This document shows positions 1 through 5,837 of a DNA stretch of 7,037 nt, piece by piece. Within the stretch, counting starts at the first letter, position 1; each line of letters begins with the position of its first letter. This DNA is from Rickettsiales bacterium (GTDB lineage: Bacteria; Pseudomonadota; Alphaproteobacteria; Rs-D84). The translations under genes were made by a program, and so were the position numbers. The stretch lies in the NCBI GenBank assembly GCA_031283565.1, contig JAITBM010000008.1, positions 1-7,037 of the forward strand, read 5' to 3'. The notes beneath the pieces were generated by a model. It was not told the DNA's origin. It did not search any database and saw nothing but the letters and a program-made list of their open reading frames with translations.

Positions 1-162
1 GCTGATATCTGCACGGAAGATGACACGTATACGGCAGTTGTTGATGGCGCAGCATGTCCCGGAGGATACGCCGAGATTACTGCCACCGAGTACGCTGAGA
101 TAACCAGCGTGCAAGGCGGAGACTTCTCAGATGACAAAGGGCATTATACTTGCGCCAACTGA
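1..162 (+). CDS. C-terminal fragment of an unrecognised protein (5' end outside window)
   Basis: Frame 1 is open from the window edge to a TGA at 160-162, giving 53 codons. The product is acidic, small-residue rich and has three cysteines: residue 4 of the fragment, one in ACPGGY, and one three residues from the C-terminus (YTCAN). A short imperfect repeat is visible (AEITATE followed by AEITS). There are no lysine-rich or nucleic-acid-binding features. Paired cysteines and this composition would suit a secreted or surface-exposed protein, but that is inference because the N-terminus is missing. The gene converges with the secreted tail-fibre-like gene on the minus strand, with 79 nt between the stop codons. 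I do not recognise the family. The open frame is short, so coding status rests on the absence of stops and the plausible composition. Confidence 0.5.
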   Translation, partial: ADICTEDDTYTAVVDGAACPGGYAEITATEYAEITSVQGGDFSDDKGHYTCAN

Positions 163-232
163 TCCCGTCTTGCTCTCATATTCGCACAATCTGTTTTCAT
201 AAGTTATGCCGGCGGGTGTGAAAAGTGACGAT

Positions 233-255
233 GCGGAAAGGCTATATGTTTCCGC
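233..255. other. 7-bp inverted repeat at the 3' end of the secreted-protein gene
   Basis: GCGGAAA at 233-239 pairs perfectly with TTTCCGC at 249-255, leaving a 9-nt loop that contains the minus-strand stop codon (242-244). No T-run follows directly on either strand. On the minus strand a TTTT comes about 8 nt later. It is therefore not a canonical intrinsic terminator, but it could protect the 3' end or act as a weak terminator for the two convergent genes. Confidence 0.3.
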
Positions 256-985
256 CGGTCCAGATCACTGAGCCGCCAGTCGCAATGCGTTTTATGTCTA
301 TCGTATGGCTGCCAATTGTCAGAATGCCTCCGTCATATGTCATGATCTGATAATCCCACGGCTGATGCGTCCGGTTTGCATTATAAAAGCTGTGATAGAT
401 GGTGTTATTGTTGCTCTCCAATGTGGGCGGCTGGCGCAAAATAACCGAATTATTGTCGTATAAATGCAATCCGTCATCATCGCATGTTCTGTCCGGATAT
501 CCTGTTCCCGGGGCCCCTTGAACTATCGCGTCTTTTGCGGTTTTTGCCCCATACACAGCAAGAAAGCCGCTTGGCGTGAGGTCTTTGGGGGCCATGCAGA
601 CAATCGTGCCGACAATTTTTATCGCGATTTCGCCATTTTCGCCGGATCCTATTTTTTTCACAATTATCGAATGTCCCGTATCCGGCACCCAGTTGGCCAT
701 AACGCCCGCGTAAATCCCCTGGTAGGCGCCATAGTCGTAAACGTTTGCCGATATCGATGTGTCCAGGCCCGCGACCGCGGCGTCAACATATCTTTTTGTC
801 GCCGCATGCAGATCTTCCGTCGGCGGGCCGGACAAAGCAAGCGGCCCCGTCATTGTTCCGCCAGAATTGCTTACCCGCGTGGCGAGCCCGCTGTCGACAT
901 AGGCCTTGGTCGCTATGATCGGCACGGCCCCCGCGGCCGATATGGCAAACGAAACCGGCAGAAACAATATAAAAAACCTGTGCAT
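242..985 (-). CDS. Secreted protein with phage tail-fibre-like repeat, function unknown
   Basis: The product has 247 residues from ATG at 985. This start is preferred over an in-frame TTG at 1009 because GAGGG sits 9 nt upstream and the protein then begins directly with a signal peptide: residues 2-3 His-Arg, a hydrophobic core at about 4-18, and likely cleavage after AAGA at residue 20. Residues 25-33 (ATKAYVDSG) and 62-71 (ATKRYVDAAV) flank GGTMTGPLALSGPPT at 42-56. This pattern is known from phage tail-fibre and collar proteins, where it forms trimeric fibrous stalks. The remainder (about 75-247) is rich in Gly, Asn, Tyr and Ile and looks like a beta-rich domain. Two cysteines (130 and 168) could form a disulfide. 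No phage gene is adjacent and a signal peptide is not expected on a phage fibre, so I infer an exported surface or periplasmic protein that has adopted a fibre stalk. The function is unknown. An antisense frame over the same region looks non-coding. Confidence 0.75.
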   Translation of the reverse strand: MHRFFILFLPVSFAISAAGAVPIIATKAYVDSGLATRVSNSGGTMTGPLALSGPPTEDLHAATKRYVDAAVAGLDTSISANVYDYGAYQGIYAGVMANWVPDTGHSIIVKKIGSGENGEIAIKIVGTIVCMAPKDLTPSGFLAVYGAKTAKDAIVQGAPGTGYPDRTCDDDGLHLYDNNSVILRQPPTLESNNNTIYHSFYNANRTHQPWDYQIMTYDGGILTIGSHTIDIKRIATGGSVIWTGGNI

Positions 986-1008
986 ATAGGGCGTCCCTCT
1001 TTGTCGCA

Positions 1009-1037
1009 ATTATGTCAAATCCGCAACGGCCGGGCAA
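1009..1037 (-). promoter_or_regulatory. Candidate promoter of the secreted-protein gene
   Basis: On the minus strand TTGCCC (1032-1037) and CATAAT (1009-1014) are separated by 17 nt. They lie about 25-50 nt upstream of the ATG at 985, leaving room for a short leader with GAGGG. The -35 match is partial. Confidence 0.4.
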
Positions 1038-1112
1038 TGCAAAATCCCGCTTTATGTAAAGTTTGTGCGACGTTTTGTTTGTCAATAAAACTATCGCTCT
1101 GCCGGCCGGGAT

Positions 1113-1141
1113 TTGACTTTTGTAAAAATAGAGTGTAGCAT
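1113..1141 (+). promoter_or_regulatory. Promoter of rpsP
   Basis: TTGACT (1113-1118) and TAGCAT (1136-1141) are spaced by exactly 17 nt, a good sigma70-type match. Transcription would begin near 1148, giving a leader of about 80 nt before rpsP. It is divergent from the promoter of the secreted-protein gene. Confidence 0.55.
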
Positions 1142-1173
1142 TGGAAAAAATCCTTCGCCTGTGGGCGCGGGCA

Positions 1174-1207
1174 CCAGAGGGCGAGTTTCGTTTCTGGCGG
1201 TTTTTTG
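1174..1207 (+). promoter_or_regulatory. Terminator-like hairpin in the rpsP leader (possible attenuator)
   Basis: Within the leader, CCAGA (1174-1178) pairs with TCTGG (1193-1197). Inside it two G-U pairs and a CGA/TCG step (1182-1184 with 1188-1190) close on a GTT loop. A run of six T follows at 1201-1206, three bases after the stem. It lies 22 nt before the rpsP start. The shape is that of an intrinsic terminator between promoter and gene, as in attenuated ribosomal protein operons. The stem is only moderately stable, and I see no clear mutually exclusive antiterminator. Confidence 0.35.
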
Positions 1208-1228
1208 TTGCTAAAAAAAGGAAAAAAT

Positions 1229-1645
1229 ATGGCGGTTGTCATAAGACTGCAAAGGCATGGCGGAAAAAAGAATCCCTATTATCACATGGTGGCGATTGAT
1301 TCGCGCGCCGCGCGCAACGCGGGAAATATCCTGGAAAACCTCGGGCGATACGATCCGATGCAGCCCAAGGGATCGGAAAAGAGGGTGTCTTTCGATGCCG
1401 ACAGGATAAAGGCGTGGCTGGGCAGGGGCGCGCGCCCAAGCGATCGGATTTATCGATTTCTGGCGGCCGCCGGAATGCTGCCAAAGCGCGAGGCTCCGGC
1501 CCAGACAAAGAAAAGCCAGCCGTCTGAAAAGACCGTCGCCAAGCTAAAAGCGCGCGAAGACAAATTGACAAAGGCCAAAGAGGCCGCGCAATCGGCCGCT
1601 TCGCCGGACGAAACGCCTGCCGCTGCGGAGGGCGCCGCCGCATAG
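1229..1645 (+). CDS. rpsP: 30S ribosomal protein S16
   Basis: The product has 138 residues. S16 binds 16S rRNA and is needed for assembly of the 5' domain/platform of the 30S subunit. The family signature is clear: the N-terminal strand MAVVIRLQRHGGKKNPYYHMV (given as start and end: MAVVIRLQR, then KKNPYYHMV), ADSR-like IDSRAAR at about 23-29, LGRYDP at about 39-44, and RIKAWLGRGARPSDR at about 59-73, ending in FLAAAGML. The core finishes near residue 84. The remaining 54 residues are a Lys/Ala/Glu-rich, low-complexity tail; such tails are common in alphaproteobacterial S16, while the E. coli protein has about 82 residues. ATG 1229 is chosen over an in-frame TTG at 1205 because AAAGG lies 7 nt before it and it matches the family N-terminus. 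The usual neighbours rimM, trmD and rplS do not follow; the next gene is an unrelated putative peptidase with its own promoter. Confidence 0.97.
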   Translation: MAVVIRLQRHGGKKNPYYHMVAIDSRAARNAGNILENLGRYDPMQPKGSEKRVSFDADRIKAWLGRGARPSDRIYRFLAAAGMLPKREAPAQTKKSQPSEKTVAKLKAREDKLTKAKEAAQSAASPDETPAAAEGAAA

Positions 1646-1671
1646 CGGCGTCATTGCGGACTTGCGCGAAC

Positions 1672-1690
1672 GCGCGGCTGCGCCGCGTTT
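1672..1690 (+). terminator. GC-rich hairpin downstream of rpsP, weak terminator candidate
   Basis: CGCGGC (1673-1678) and GCCGCG (1682-1687) form a perfect 6-bp stem with a TGC loop, extended by a G-T pair (1672 with 1688). Only three T follow (1688-1690), and the last two belong to the -35 box of the next promoter. It is plausible as a weak end for the rpsP transcript. Confidence 0.35.
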
Positions 1691-1717
1691 GATGCCATAT
1701 CATGGCGGGGATATAAT
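1689..1717 (+). promoter_or_regulatory. Promoter of the putative peptidase gene
   Basis: TTGATG (1689-1694) and a perfect TATAAT (1712-1717) are spaced by 17 nt. The start of transcription would be near 1724, about 14 nt upstream of the ATG at 1738, with AGGCGG (1725-1730) serving as ribosome binding site in a very short leader. Confidence 0.6.
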
Positions 1718-1737
1718 TATTCGATAGGCGGCAAATT

Positions 1738-2346
1738 ATGAAGAGCGAACATTATTTCAATACATCATATATGAATGAATTGGACAGTTTCTTGTATTTG
1801 ATAAAAAATGACAAGCTGGAAACCGCTTATTCTCATAACTGCAATGCCGCGACAAGGAACGGAAGGCCGTTTCTTGAGCTGGACTGTTCCCTGCTTGTGG
1901 ATTTTCTGCTGGCAAAATCGAATCCTGCGGCGCTGCAAGACGTTTATTTGTCCGTGAACCGGAAATATAACGGCATGTATGCGATAAATCGGCTTTATAC
2001 CTGTGATTTTTATGAATATTTCAGCAAAACATCGCACTATTTCGACAGAGTGAAACTCAAAAAAATCGCCAAAGGCGATATCATAACATATTTGCCGAAG
2101 CAGGGCGCGGCATATAAATTCGGACACATGGGGATAGTAGCCGATGAAAATATCGGCTTTGGCGGCGATTTCGCGCTGGTAAATTTCCTGCATTCCCCGC
2201 GGCCGGGAATGAGCGTGCGCACCCAAAAGCTGCGGCTGTTTGATGATGGAAGGATTCAGTACGGCGACTTGGTGAAATTCAATAGAAGAATAGTAGTTTC
2301 GCGACTGCTGCCGCAATTTTTGATTCCCTGCAATGTTCGCGGCTGA
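1738..2346 (+). CDS. Putative NlpC/P60-like cysteine peptidase or amidase
   Basis: The product has 202 residues. I do not recognise a named family, but the motif order matches the NlpC/P60-CHAP fold: LDCSLLVDFLL with a candidate nucleophile Cys50 preceded by Asp49, then KKIAKGDIITYLP (Gly113-Asp114), then GHMGIV with candidate His130, and LVNFLHSP with His152 as a possible third residue. In NlpC/P60 enzymes the DCSGFV, GDLV and GHVGIY blocks have this order and roughly this spacing, and family members usually cleave peptidoglycan peptides. Here the Gly-Phe after DCS is replaced by Leu-Leu, so the match is remote. No signal peptide or membrane segment is visible, so export is not supported and the substrate is open. 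ATG 1738 has AGGCGG 7 nt upstream and a strong promoter just before it. A terminator coincides with the stop codon, so this appears to be a single-gene transcription unit. It has lower GC than rpsP. Confidence 0.65.
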   Translation: MKSEHYFNTSYMNELDSFLYLIKNDKLETAYSHNCNAATRNGRPFLELDCSLLVDFLLAKSNPAALQDVYLSVNRKYNGMYAINRLYTCDFYEYFSKTSHYFDRVKLKKIAKGDIITYLPKQGAAYKFGHMGIVADENIGFGGDFALVNFLHSPRPGMSVRTQKLRLFDDGRIQYGDLVKFNRRIVVSRLLPQFLIPCNVRG

Positions 2347-2364
2347 GCCGCCAGTTTTTTCTTT
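2339..2364 (+). terminator. Intrinsic terminator overlapping the peptidase stop codon
   Basis: GCGGC (2339-2343) and GCCGC (2347-2351) form a perfect GC-rich 5-bp stem whose three-base loop is the TGA stop codon. After CAG there are six T (2355-2360), a C and three more T. The end of the T-run forms the -35 box of the tRNA promoter, so this junction is very compact. Confidence 0.55.
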
Positions 2365-2389
2365 ACAATTCGATTAAAGCAGTTATAAT
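2362..2389 (+). promoter_or_regulatory. Promoter of tRNA-Tyr
   Basis: TTTACA (2362-2367) and a perfect TATAAT (2384-2389) are separated by 16 nt. Transcription would begin around 2395-2397, a few bases before the mature tRNA 5' end at 2402. The GGCGC after the -10 box makes a GC-rich discriminator, typical of growth-rate or stringently controlled stable RNA promoters; that control is inferred. Confidence 0.65.
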
Positions 2390-2401
2390 AGGCGCAATTT
2401 T

Positions 2402-2488
2402 GGGCGTGCGCCGGAGTCGGAGAGCCGGGGCAGACTGTAAATCTGTTGGCTTATGCCTTAGATGGTTCGACTCCATCCACTCCCACCA
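2402..2488 (+). tRNA. tRNA-Tyr (anticodon GTA)
   Basis: The 87-nt gene includes an encoded CCA (2486-2488) and discriminator A2485. The anticodon loop CTGTAAA has GTA at 2437-2439 and is closed by GCAGA/TCTGT. The D stem is CCG/CGG with GG in the loop. The T arm is GATGG, TTCGACT, CCATC (2461-2477). A long class II variable arm (GGCTTATGCC) is as expected for bacterial tRNA-Tyr. The acceptor stem is 2402-2408 against 2478-2484, with one C-U mismatch at the fourth pair (C2405 with T2481). The strong promoter upstream and otherwise intact arms suggest it is functional. A lipoprotein gene begins 23 nt after the CCA end with no terminator between. Confidence 0.93.
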
Positions 2489-2511
2489 GAAATCAAGCGG
2501 GGCCGATCGTC

Positions 2512-3012
2512 ATGAAAAATATTTTTCTTTCGCTATTGCTTATAGCCTCGTGCTCGATGGCGCCGGAGGATAAATTTTGGGAACGCGATAAGTCTTCGAT
2601 ACAAATTGTCGGCACAGACTTCGATGGATATGTGCGCGCGTTGAAGCGGCTGGTCCCGATGTATGACCCGGCGAAAGTTCATCTGTATTACGAGCAATAT
2701 TCAAAAGAGGAAAACGAAAAAGTTTATGAATGCACGGAGGCATGCCTTGACGGCGGATCATGCCAAACCGGCGCCTTTGGCGAAATCATAAGACAGCCGG
2801 CTAGCGGGAAGGTTTTCATGCGCTATCCGGCGGACATGTCCATTAACGGTCAAGAGGCTGGCATGATAAAATTATTTCAAAAAAAATCCGACAATAAATT
2901 TTATTTTGCCCGAATACCTGAAACAGATGAAGAACAGATAATTTTTGACGGAGACAAAGCCACATATGGAATAGAAGGTTACTATCAAAATTGCCGAACG
3001 GCGCCGCGGTAG
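2512..3012 (+). CDS. Small lipoprotein of unknown function
   Basis: The product has 166 residues. It begins with a lipoprotein signal: Lys2, a hydrophobic stretch at 4-12 and the lipobox I-A-S-Cys14, which would be lipidated and cleaved by signal peptidase II. Ser15 at position +2 would suit outer-membrane sorting under the E. coli rule. The mature part is hydrophilic, rich in Tyr, Asp, Glu and Lys, with cysteines at 74, 78, 84 and 161 (CTEAC then CQTG, plus one near the C-terminus). These could make two disulfides in the periplasm. I do not recognise the family. ATG 2512 is chosen because the in-frame codons upstream overlap the tRNA and would bury the signal peptide. The ribosome binding site is weak (GCGGGG about 12 nt upstream). 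No promoter is visible in the 23 nt after the tRNA, so it may be read from the tRNA-Tyr promoter. Confidence 0.8.
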   Translation: MKNIFLSLLLIASCSMAPEDKFWERDKSSIQIVGTDFDGYVRALKRLVPMYDPAKVHLYYEQYSKEENEKVYECTEACLDGGSCQTGAFGEIIRQPASGKVFMRYPADMSINGQEAGMIKLFQKKSDNKFYFARIPETDEEQIIFDGDKATYGIEGYYQNCRTAPR

Positions 3013-3024
3013 CGAGAAAAGCGT

Positions 3025-3053
3025 TTGATTTTATTTCAGTTGTAGCCTAGAAT
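3025..3053 (+). promoter_or_regulatory. Promoter of the MurC/Mpl-type ligase gene
   Basis: TTGATT (3025-3030) and TAGAAT (3048-3053) are separated by 17 nt. This places the transcript start near 3060, just before the AAAGAGG ribosome binding site (3061-3067). No terminator is evident after the lipoprotein gene, so some readthrough is possible. Confidence 0.5.
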
Positions 3054-3074
3054 TTAGGGCAAAGAGGTTTTGTT

Positions 3075-4349
3075 ATGAAAGTTCACTTTGTCGGGATAAA
3101 CGGGTCGGGCTGCTCGGGCGCCGCGATAGCGGCGAAAAAATCGGGCTTTGATGTTTCGGGCTGCGACATGTCGGAAAACACGCCGTATGCCGCCCAATTG
3201 CGAGACGCAAAAATTCCGGTGTTCATCGGGCATGATGCGGCGCACATCGATGACGCCGATATTGTCGCCGTCAGCGCGGCTTTCCTTGAACAGAAAAACA
3301 AGGTCGCCGAAGTGGAGCTGGCGGCAGAGGCGGGCAAGCTGATGAAATGGCAGGAATTTCTTGGCCGCTATATTCTGCCGGGCAAGCGCGCAATCGCGAT
3401 TTGCGGCACCCACGGCAAAACGACGACATCGTCGCTGGTCGCGCATATTTTAATCGCGGCCGGATATGATCCGACGGCGTTTATCGGCGCCATAGTTCCG
3501 GCTTGGAATTCGTCCAACCGATTCGGCGCTTCCGATTGGGCCGTTTTGGAGGCCGACGAATACGCGAACAACTTCGAGCATTACAAGCCGGAATTCGCGG
3601 TTCTGAACAACTTGGAAATGGAGCATCCGGAATATTTCAGGGATTGGGATCACTACAATCAAACATTTGTCGATTTCCTGCAAAACACCCGCGTCGTGGC
3701 ATATAATGCCGACAATCCCGGGGTCGCTGAAATTCTGCCGCATATCGGCGCGAAAAAAATCCCCTTTCATGCGGCTGATTTTCCGTCCGATTGGAAGATC
3801 AGCCTGCTGGGCGCGCACAACAGATCCAACGCCATGGCCGCGCGGGCGATCGCCAATGAAATCGGGATCGGCGACGAGGCGGTCAAAAACGCGCTGGCGG
3901 CATTTCGCGGAACCGGGCACAGGCTGGAAAAGATTTTCGACAGCGGAGACGTTGCGGTATTCGATGACTACGCGCATCACCATACGCAGGTGAAAAGCAC
4001 GATAGCCGCGGTGCGCGAGGCATATCCCGGATACAGGATTATAGCGGTTTTCGAGCCGCACCAGATTTCGCGCTATGAGCAGAACACGGCCGAGACCCTG
4101 GCGGCGCTAAATTCGGCGGACGCCTCTGTGATCGTCGATTTTTTCAAGGGGCGCGAAGCCCATATCGCGCGGCCCGACGCGGCGGCCGATATAGCGAAAT
4201 ATGGCGCGGACAAAGTCCGGTTTATTCCTGATTTTGATGAGGCAGCCGCCGAAGTGCGGGCCATGGTTGCTCCAAAAACGGCAATTATAGTCATGGGGGC
4301 CGGAAACTCGCGCAAAATCGGGGAAAATCTGGCTTCATCGTTCAAATAA
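3075..4349 (+). CDS. MurC/Mpl-type UDP-N-acetylmuramate--amino acid (or peptide) ligase
   Basis: This 424-residue cytoplasmic Mur ligase should use ATP to join L-alanine (MurC) or a recycled tripeptide (Mpl) to UDP-N-acetylmuramate. An N-terminal UDP-binding Rossmann domain (about 1-100) starts GINGSGCSGAA (8-17), a variant of the GIGGxGMSG of MurC/Mpl. The central ATPase domain has the P-loop GTHGKTTT (111-118), EADEY (159-163), LNNLEMEH (177-184) and GAHNRSNAMAA (246-256). The C-terminal domain (about 280-424) has FRGTGHRLE (277-285), DDYAHHHTQ (297-305) and FEPHQISR (326-333). LNNLE followed by an acidic residue and His recalls Mpl, while PHxxSR recalls MurC, so specificity is uncertain. 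It is shorter than typical MurC (about 460-480), and the usual DDYAHHPT has His for Pro. ATG 3075 has AAAGAGG 7 nt upstream and an upstream promoter. No other cell-wall synthesis (dcw) gene is adjacent, so it may be a recycling enzyme or a relocated murC. Confidence 0.88.
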   Translation: MKVHFVGINGSGCSGAAIAAKKSGFDVSGCDMSENTPYAAQLRDAKIPVFIGHDAAHIDDADIVAVSAAFLEQKNKVAEVELAAEAGKLMKWQEFLGRYILPGKRAIAICGTHGKTTTSSLVAHILIAAGYDPTAFIGAIVPAWNSSNRFGASDWAVLEADEYANNFEHYKPEFAVLNNLEMEHPEYFRDWDHYNQTFVDFLQNTRVVAYNADNPGVAEILPHIGAKKIPFHAADFPSDWKISLLGAHNRSNAMAARAIANEIGIGDEAVKNALAAFRGTGHRLEKIFDSGDVAVFDDYAHHHTQVKSTIAAVREAYPGYRIIAVFEPHQISRYEQNTAETLAALNSADASVIVDFFKGREAHIARPDAAADIAKYGADKVRFIPDFDEAAAEVRAMVAPKTAIIVMGAGNSRKIGENLASSFK

Positions 4350-4377
4350 AGGCTGCGCTCAAAAAATAATGGCTATG

Positions 4378-4405
4378 GTGCGGGCGGCTCGCGCTTTCTT
4401 TTATT
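4378..4405 (+). terminator. Intrinsic terminator of the Mur ligase gene
   Basis: Bases 4378-4384 pair with 4388-4394 in a 7-bp stem (two G-U pairs) closed on a CGG loop, followed at once by TTTCTTTTATT (4395-4405). It lies 29 nt beyond the ligase stop codon. The rest of the gap up to fabF (4406-4545) holds no gene or clear signal that I can see; fabF converges from the right without an evident terminator of its own. Confidence 0.5.
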
Positions 4406-4545
4406 ATATAAATAGTGTCGTGGCTGCTTTATTCCCGTCAGACAACGGCGCCCTGTCTAAGGATGGCGGGCGGGGAAATTCGCGGCGACGCATGCGGATT
4501 GCATTTCTGGCGGCAGTTTTTGGCCGGCCGCAAAACACGGCGAAG

Positions 4546-5790
4546 CTATCGCGCTTTTTTCAGCACTATGCTTGAATTCGTGCCGCCGAAGCCGAACGAA
4601 TTCGACAAGGCGGTGTTCACTTCGCGCTTTTGCGCCGTATTTGCAACCAAATTAAAGCCCCGCGCCAAATCTTCCGGGTCATCCAAATTGATCGTCGGGG
4701 GCACTATTCCGTCCCTTATGGAAAGAACCGAGAATATCGCCTCGGCCGCGCCGGCCGCGCCGAGCATGTGCCCCGTCATCGACTTGGTTGATGACATGCA
4801 AACGTTCGTTCCGTCGAACAGGGTCCTTACCGCGGTCAGCTCGCCGATATCGCCAAGTCCGGTCGATGTTCCGTGCGCGTTTATATAGTCCACTTCGCCC
4901 GGTTCGATCCCCGCGTCTGCGAGCGCCGCCTTCATCGCGCGCAGGCCCCCCTCGCCGCCATCGGCCGGGGCGGTTATGTGGTGCGCGTCCCCTGAGGTTC
5001 CGTACCCCGCGACTTCGGCGTAAATTTTCGCCCCCCTCGCTTTGGCGCGCCCGTATTCTTCCAGAACCAGTATAGCGGCCCCCTCGGCTATGACAAAGCC
5101 GTCGCGGGCCTTGTCCCACGGGCGCGATGCCCTGCGCGGCTCGTCGTTGCGCGTGGACAGGGCGTGCATCGCGCAAAATCCCGCCATGCCTAGCGGCGAG
5201 ATCGCCGCCTCCGCCCCGCCGCACACCATCACATCCGCGTCGCCGTGCATTATCAGTCTCGCCCCTTCGCCGATAGAATGCGTTCCCGTGGCGCAGGCCG
5301 TCACAATCGTGATGTTCGGGCCTTTGAGCCCGTATTTTATCGAAACTTGCCCGCAGGGCATGTTGCTGATCCCCTTTGGTATGAAGAACGGGCTGACGCG
5401 GCCGGTTTCATGCAGCTGAACAGAGGAATCGTAAATCGTCTGAATTCCGCCTATGCCCGAGCCTATGCAAACGCCGGCCCGCTCCATATCCGCGTTGTCC
5501 AGCTTTGCGTTCCTGATCGCCTCGTCCGACGCGACGATCGCGTACATTGAAACCAAGTCCATGCGGTTCTGCTCTTTGGCGTCGATCAGGGCGTCTATGT
5601 CGAATTCCCCGCGCGCGCTTCCGGTTTTCGGCACCCCGCCTATTTTCGAGGCATAGTTCGCCACATCGATCTTTGTGATTTTCTCTATGCCGGATTTTCC
5701 GCTTTTTATATTGTTCCAGGCGTATTCGACGCCGCTTCCGACCGGCGAGACAATGCCCATTCCGGTTATGACTATCCGTCTGTTTGTCAT
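4546..5790 (-). CDS. fabF: 3-oxoacyl-[acyl-carrier-protein] synthase II (FabF)
   Basis: The product has 414 residues, the normal length for FabF. It catalyses the elongating Claisen condensation of acyl-ACP with malonyl-ACP in type II fatty acid synthesis. The thiolase-fold landmarks are all present: start RRIVITGMGIVSPVG, nucleophile Cys166 in TACATGTHSIG, His306 in NAHGTSTGLGD, Lys335 and His340 in KSMTGHMLGAAG, and the C-terminal NSFGFGGTN block. These match the Cys-His-His triad of E. coli FabF in position. The residue after HGTST is Gly rather than the usual Pro, a mild variation. The ATG at 5790 has GGAG 6 nt upstream. No acpP gene lies upstream, although acpP-fabF is a common pairing; instead the exchanger-like gene ends 47 nt before it on the same strand. 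No good promoter fits in that gap, so cotranscription is likely. A 4-bp GGGG/CCCC inverted repeat (5811-5822) sits in the gap. Confidence 0.97.
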   Translation of the reverse strand: MTNRRIVITGMGIVSPVGSGVEYAWNNIKSGKSGIEKITKIDVANYASKIGGVPKTGSARGEFDIDALIDAKEQNRMDLVSMYAIVASDEAIRNAKLDNADMERAGVCIGSGIGGIQTIYDSSVQLHETGRVSPFFIPKGISNMPCGQVSIKYGLKGPNITIVTACATGTHSIGEGARLIMHGDADVMVCGGAEAAISPLGMAGFCAMHALSTRNDEPRRASRPWDKARDGFVIAEGAAILVLEEYGRAKARGAKIYAEVAGYGTSGDAHHITAPADGGEGGLRAMKAALADAGIEPGEVDYINAHGTSTGLGDIGELTAVRTLFDGTNVCMSSTKSMTGHMLGAAGAAEAIFSVLSIRDGIVPPTINLDDPEDLARGFNLVANTAQKREVNTALSNSFGFGGTNSSIVLKKAR

Positions 5791-5837
5791 TTATAATCTC
5801 CATATATAACGGGGCCGTCCCCATATTTGTAATCGAA

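Noticed and set aside
464..1138. Plus-strand open frame of 224 codons opposite the secreted-protein gene
   Set aside because: It is Arg/Cys-rich with no recognisable domain, and lies antisense to a frame with a clear signal peptide, a ribosome binding site and tail-fibre motifs.
1239..1703. Minus-strand open frame of 154 codons opposite rpsP
   Set aside because: It is Arg/Pro-rich shadow sequence, antisense to an unambiguous ribosomal protein gene.
1765..2316. Minus-strand open frame opposite the putative peptidase gene
   Set aside because: It has no domain and no suitable start signal. The plus-strand frame has a perfect -10 box, a ribosome binding site and a terminator.
3450..4061. Minus-strand open frame of 203 codons opposite the Mur ligase
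   Set aside because: It is a shadow of a conserved enzyme with all family motifs on the plus strand.
4500..4545. GGCCGGCC palindrome flanked by T- and A-runs near the fabF 3' end, as a terminator
   Set aside because: The palindrome has no loop and the flanking runs are interrupted, so a stable terminator hairpin is not supported.
4369..4575. Small plus-strand open frame between the Mur ligase and fabF
   Set aside because: It runs through the candidate terminator hairpin, has no ribosome binding site and overlaps the fabF 3' end. Its composition is not protein-like beyond a short hydrophobic stretch.
5801..5832. Possible promoter in front of fabF (TTACAA and TTATAT on the minus strand, 17 nt apart)
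   Set aside because: The predicted transcript would begin at about 5797, inside or after the GGAG ribosome binding site, so it would not give a usable mRNA.
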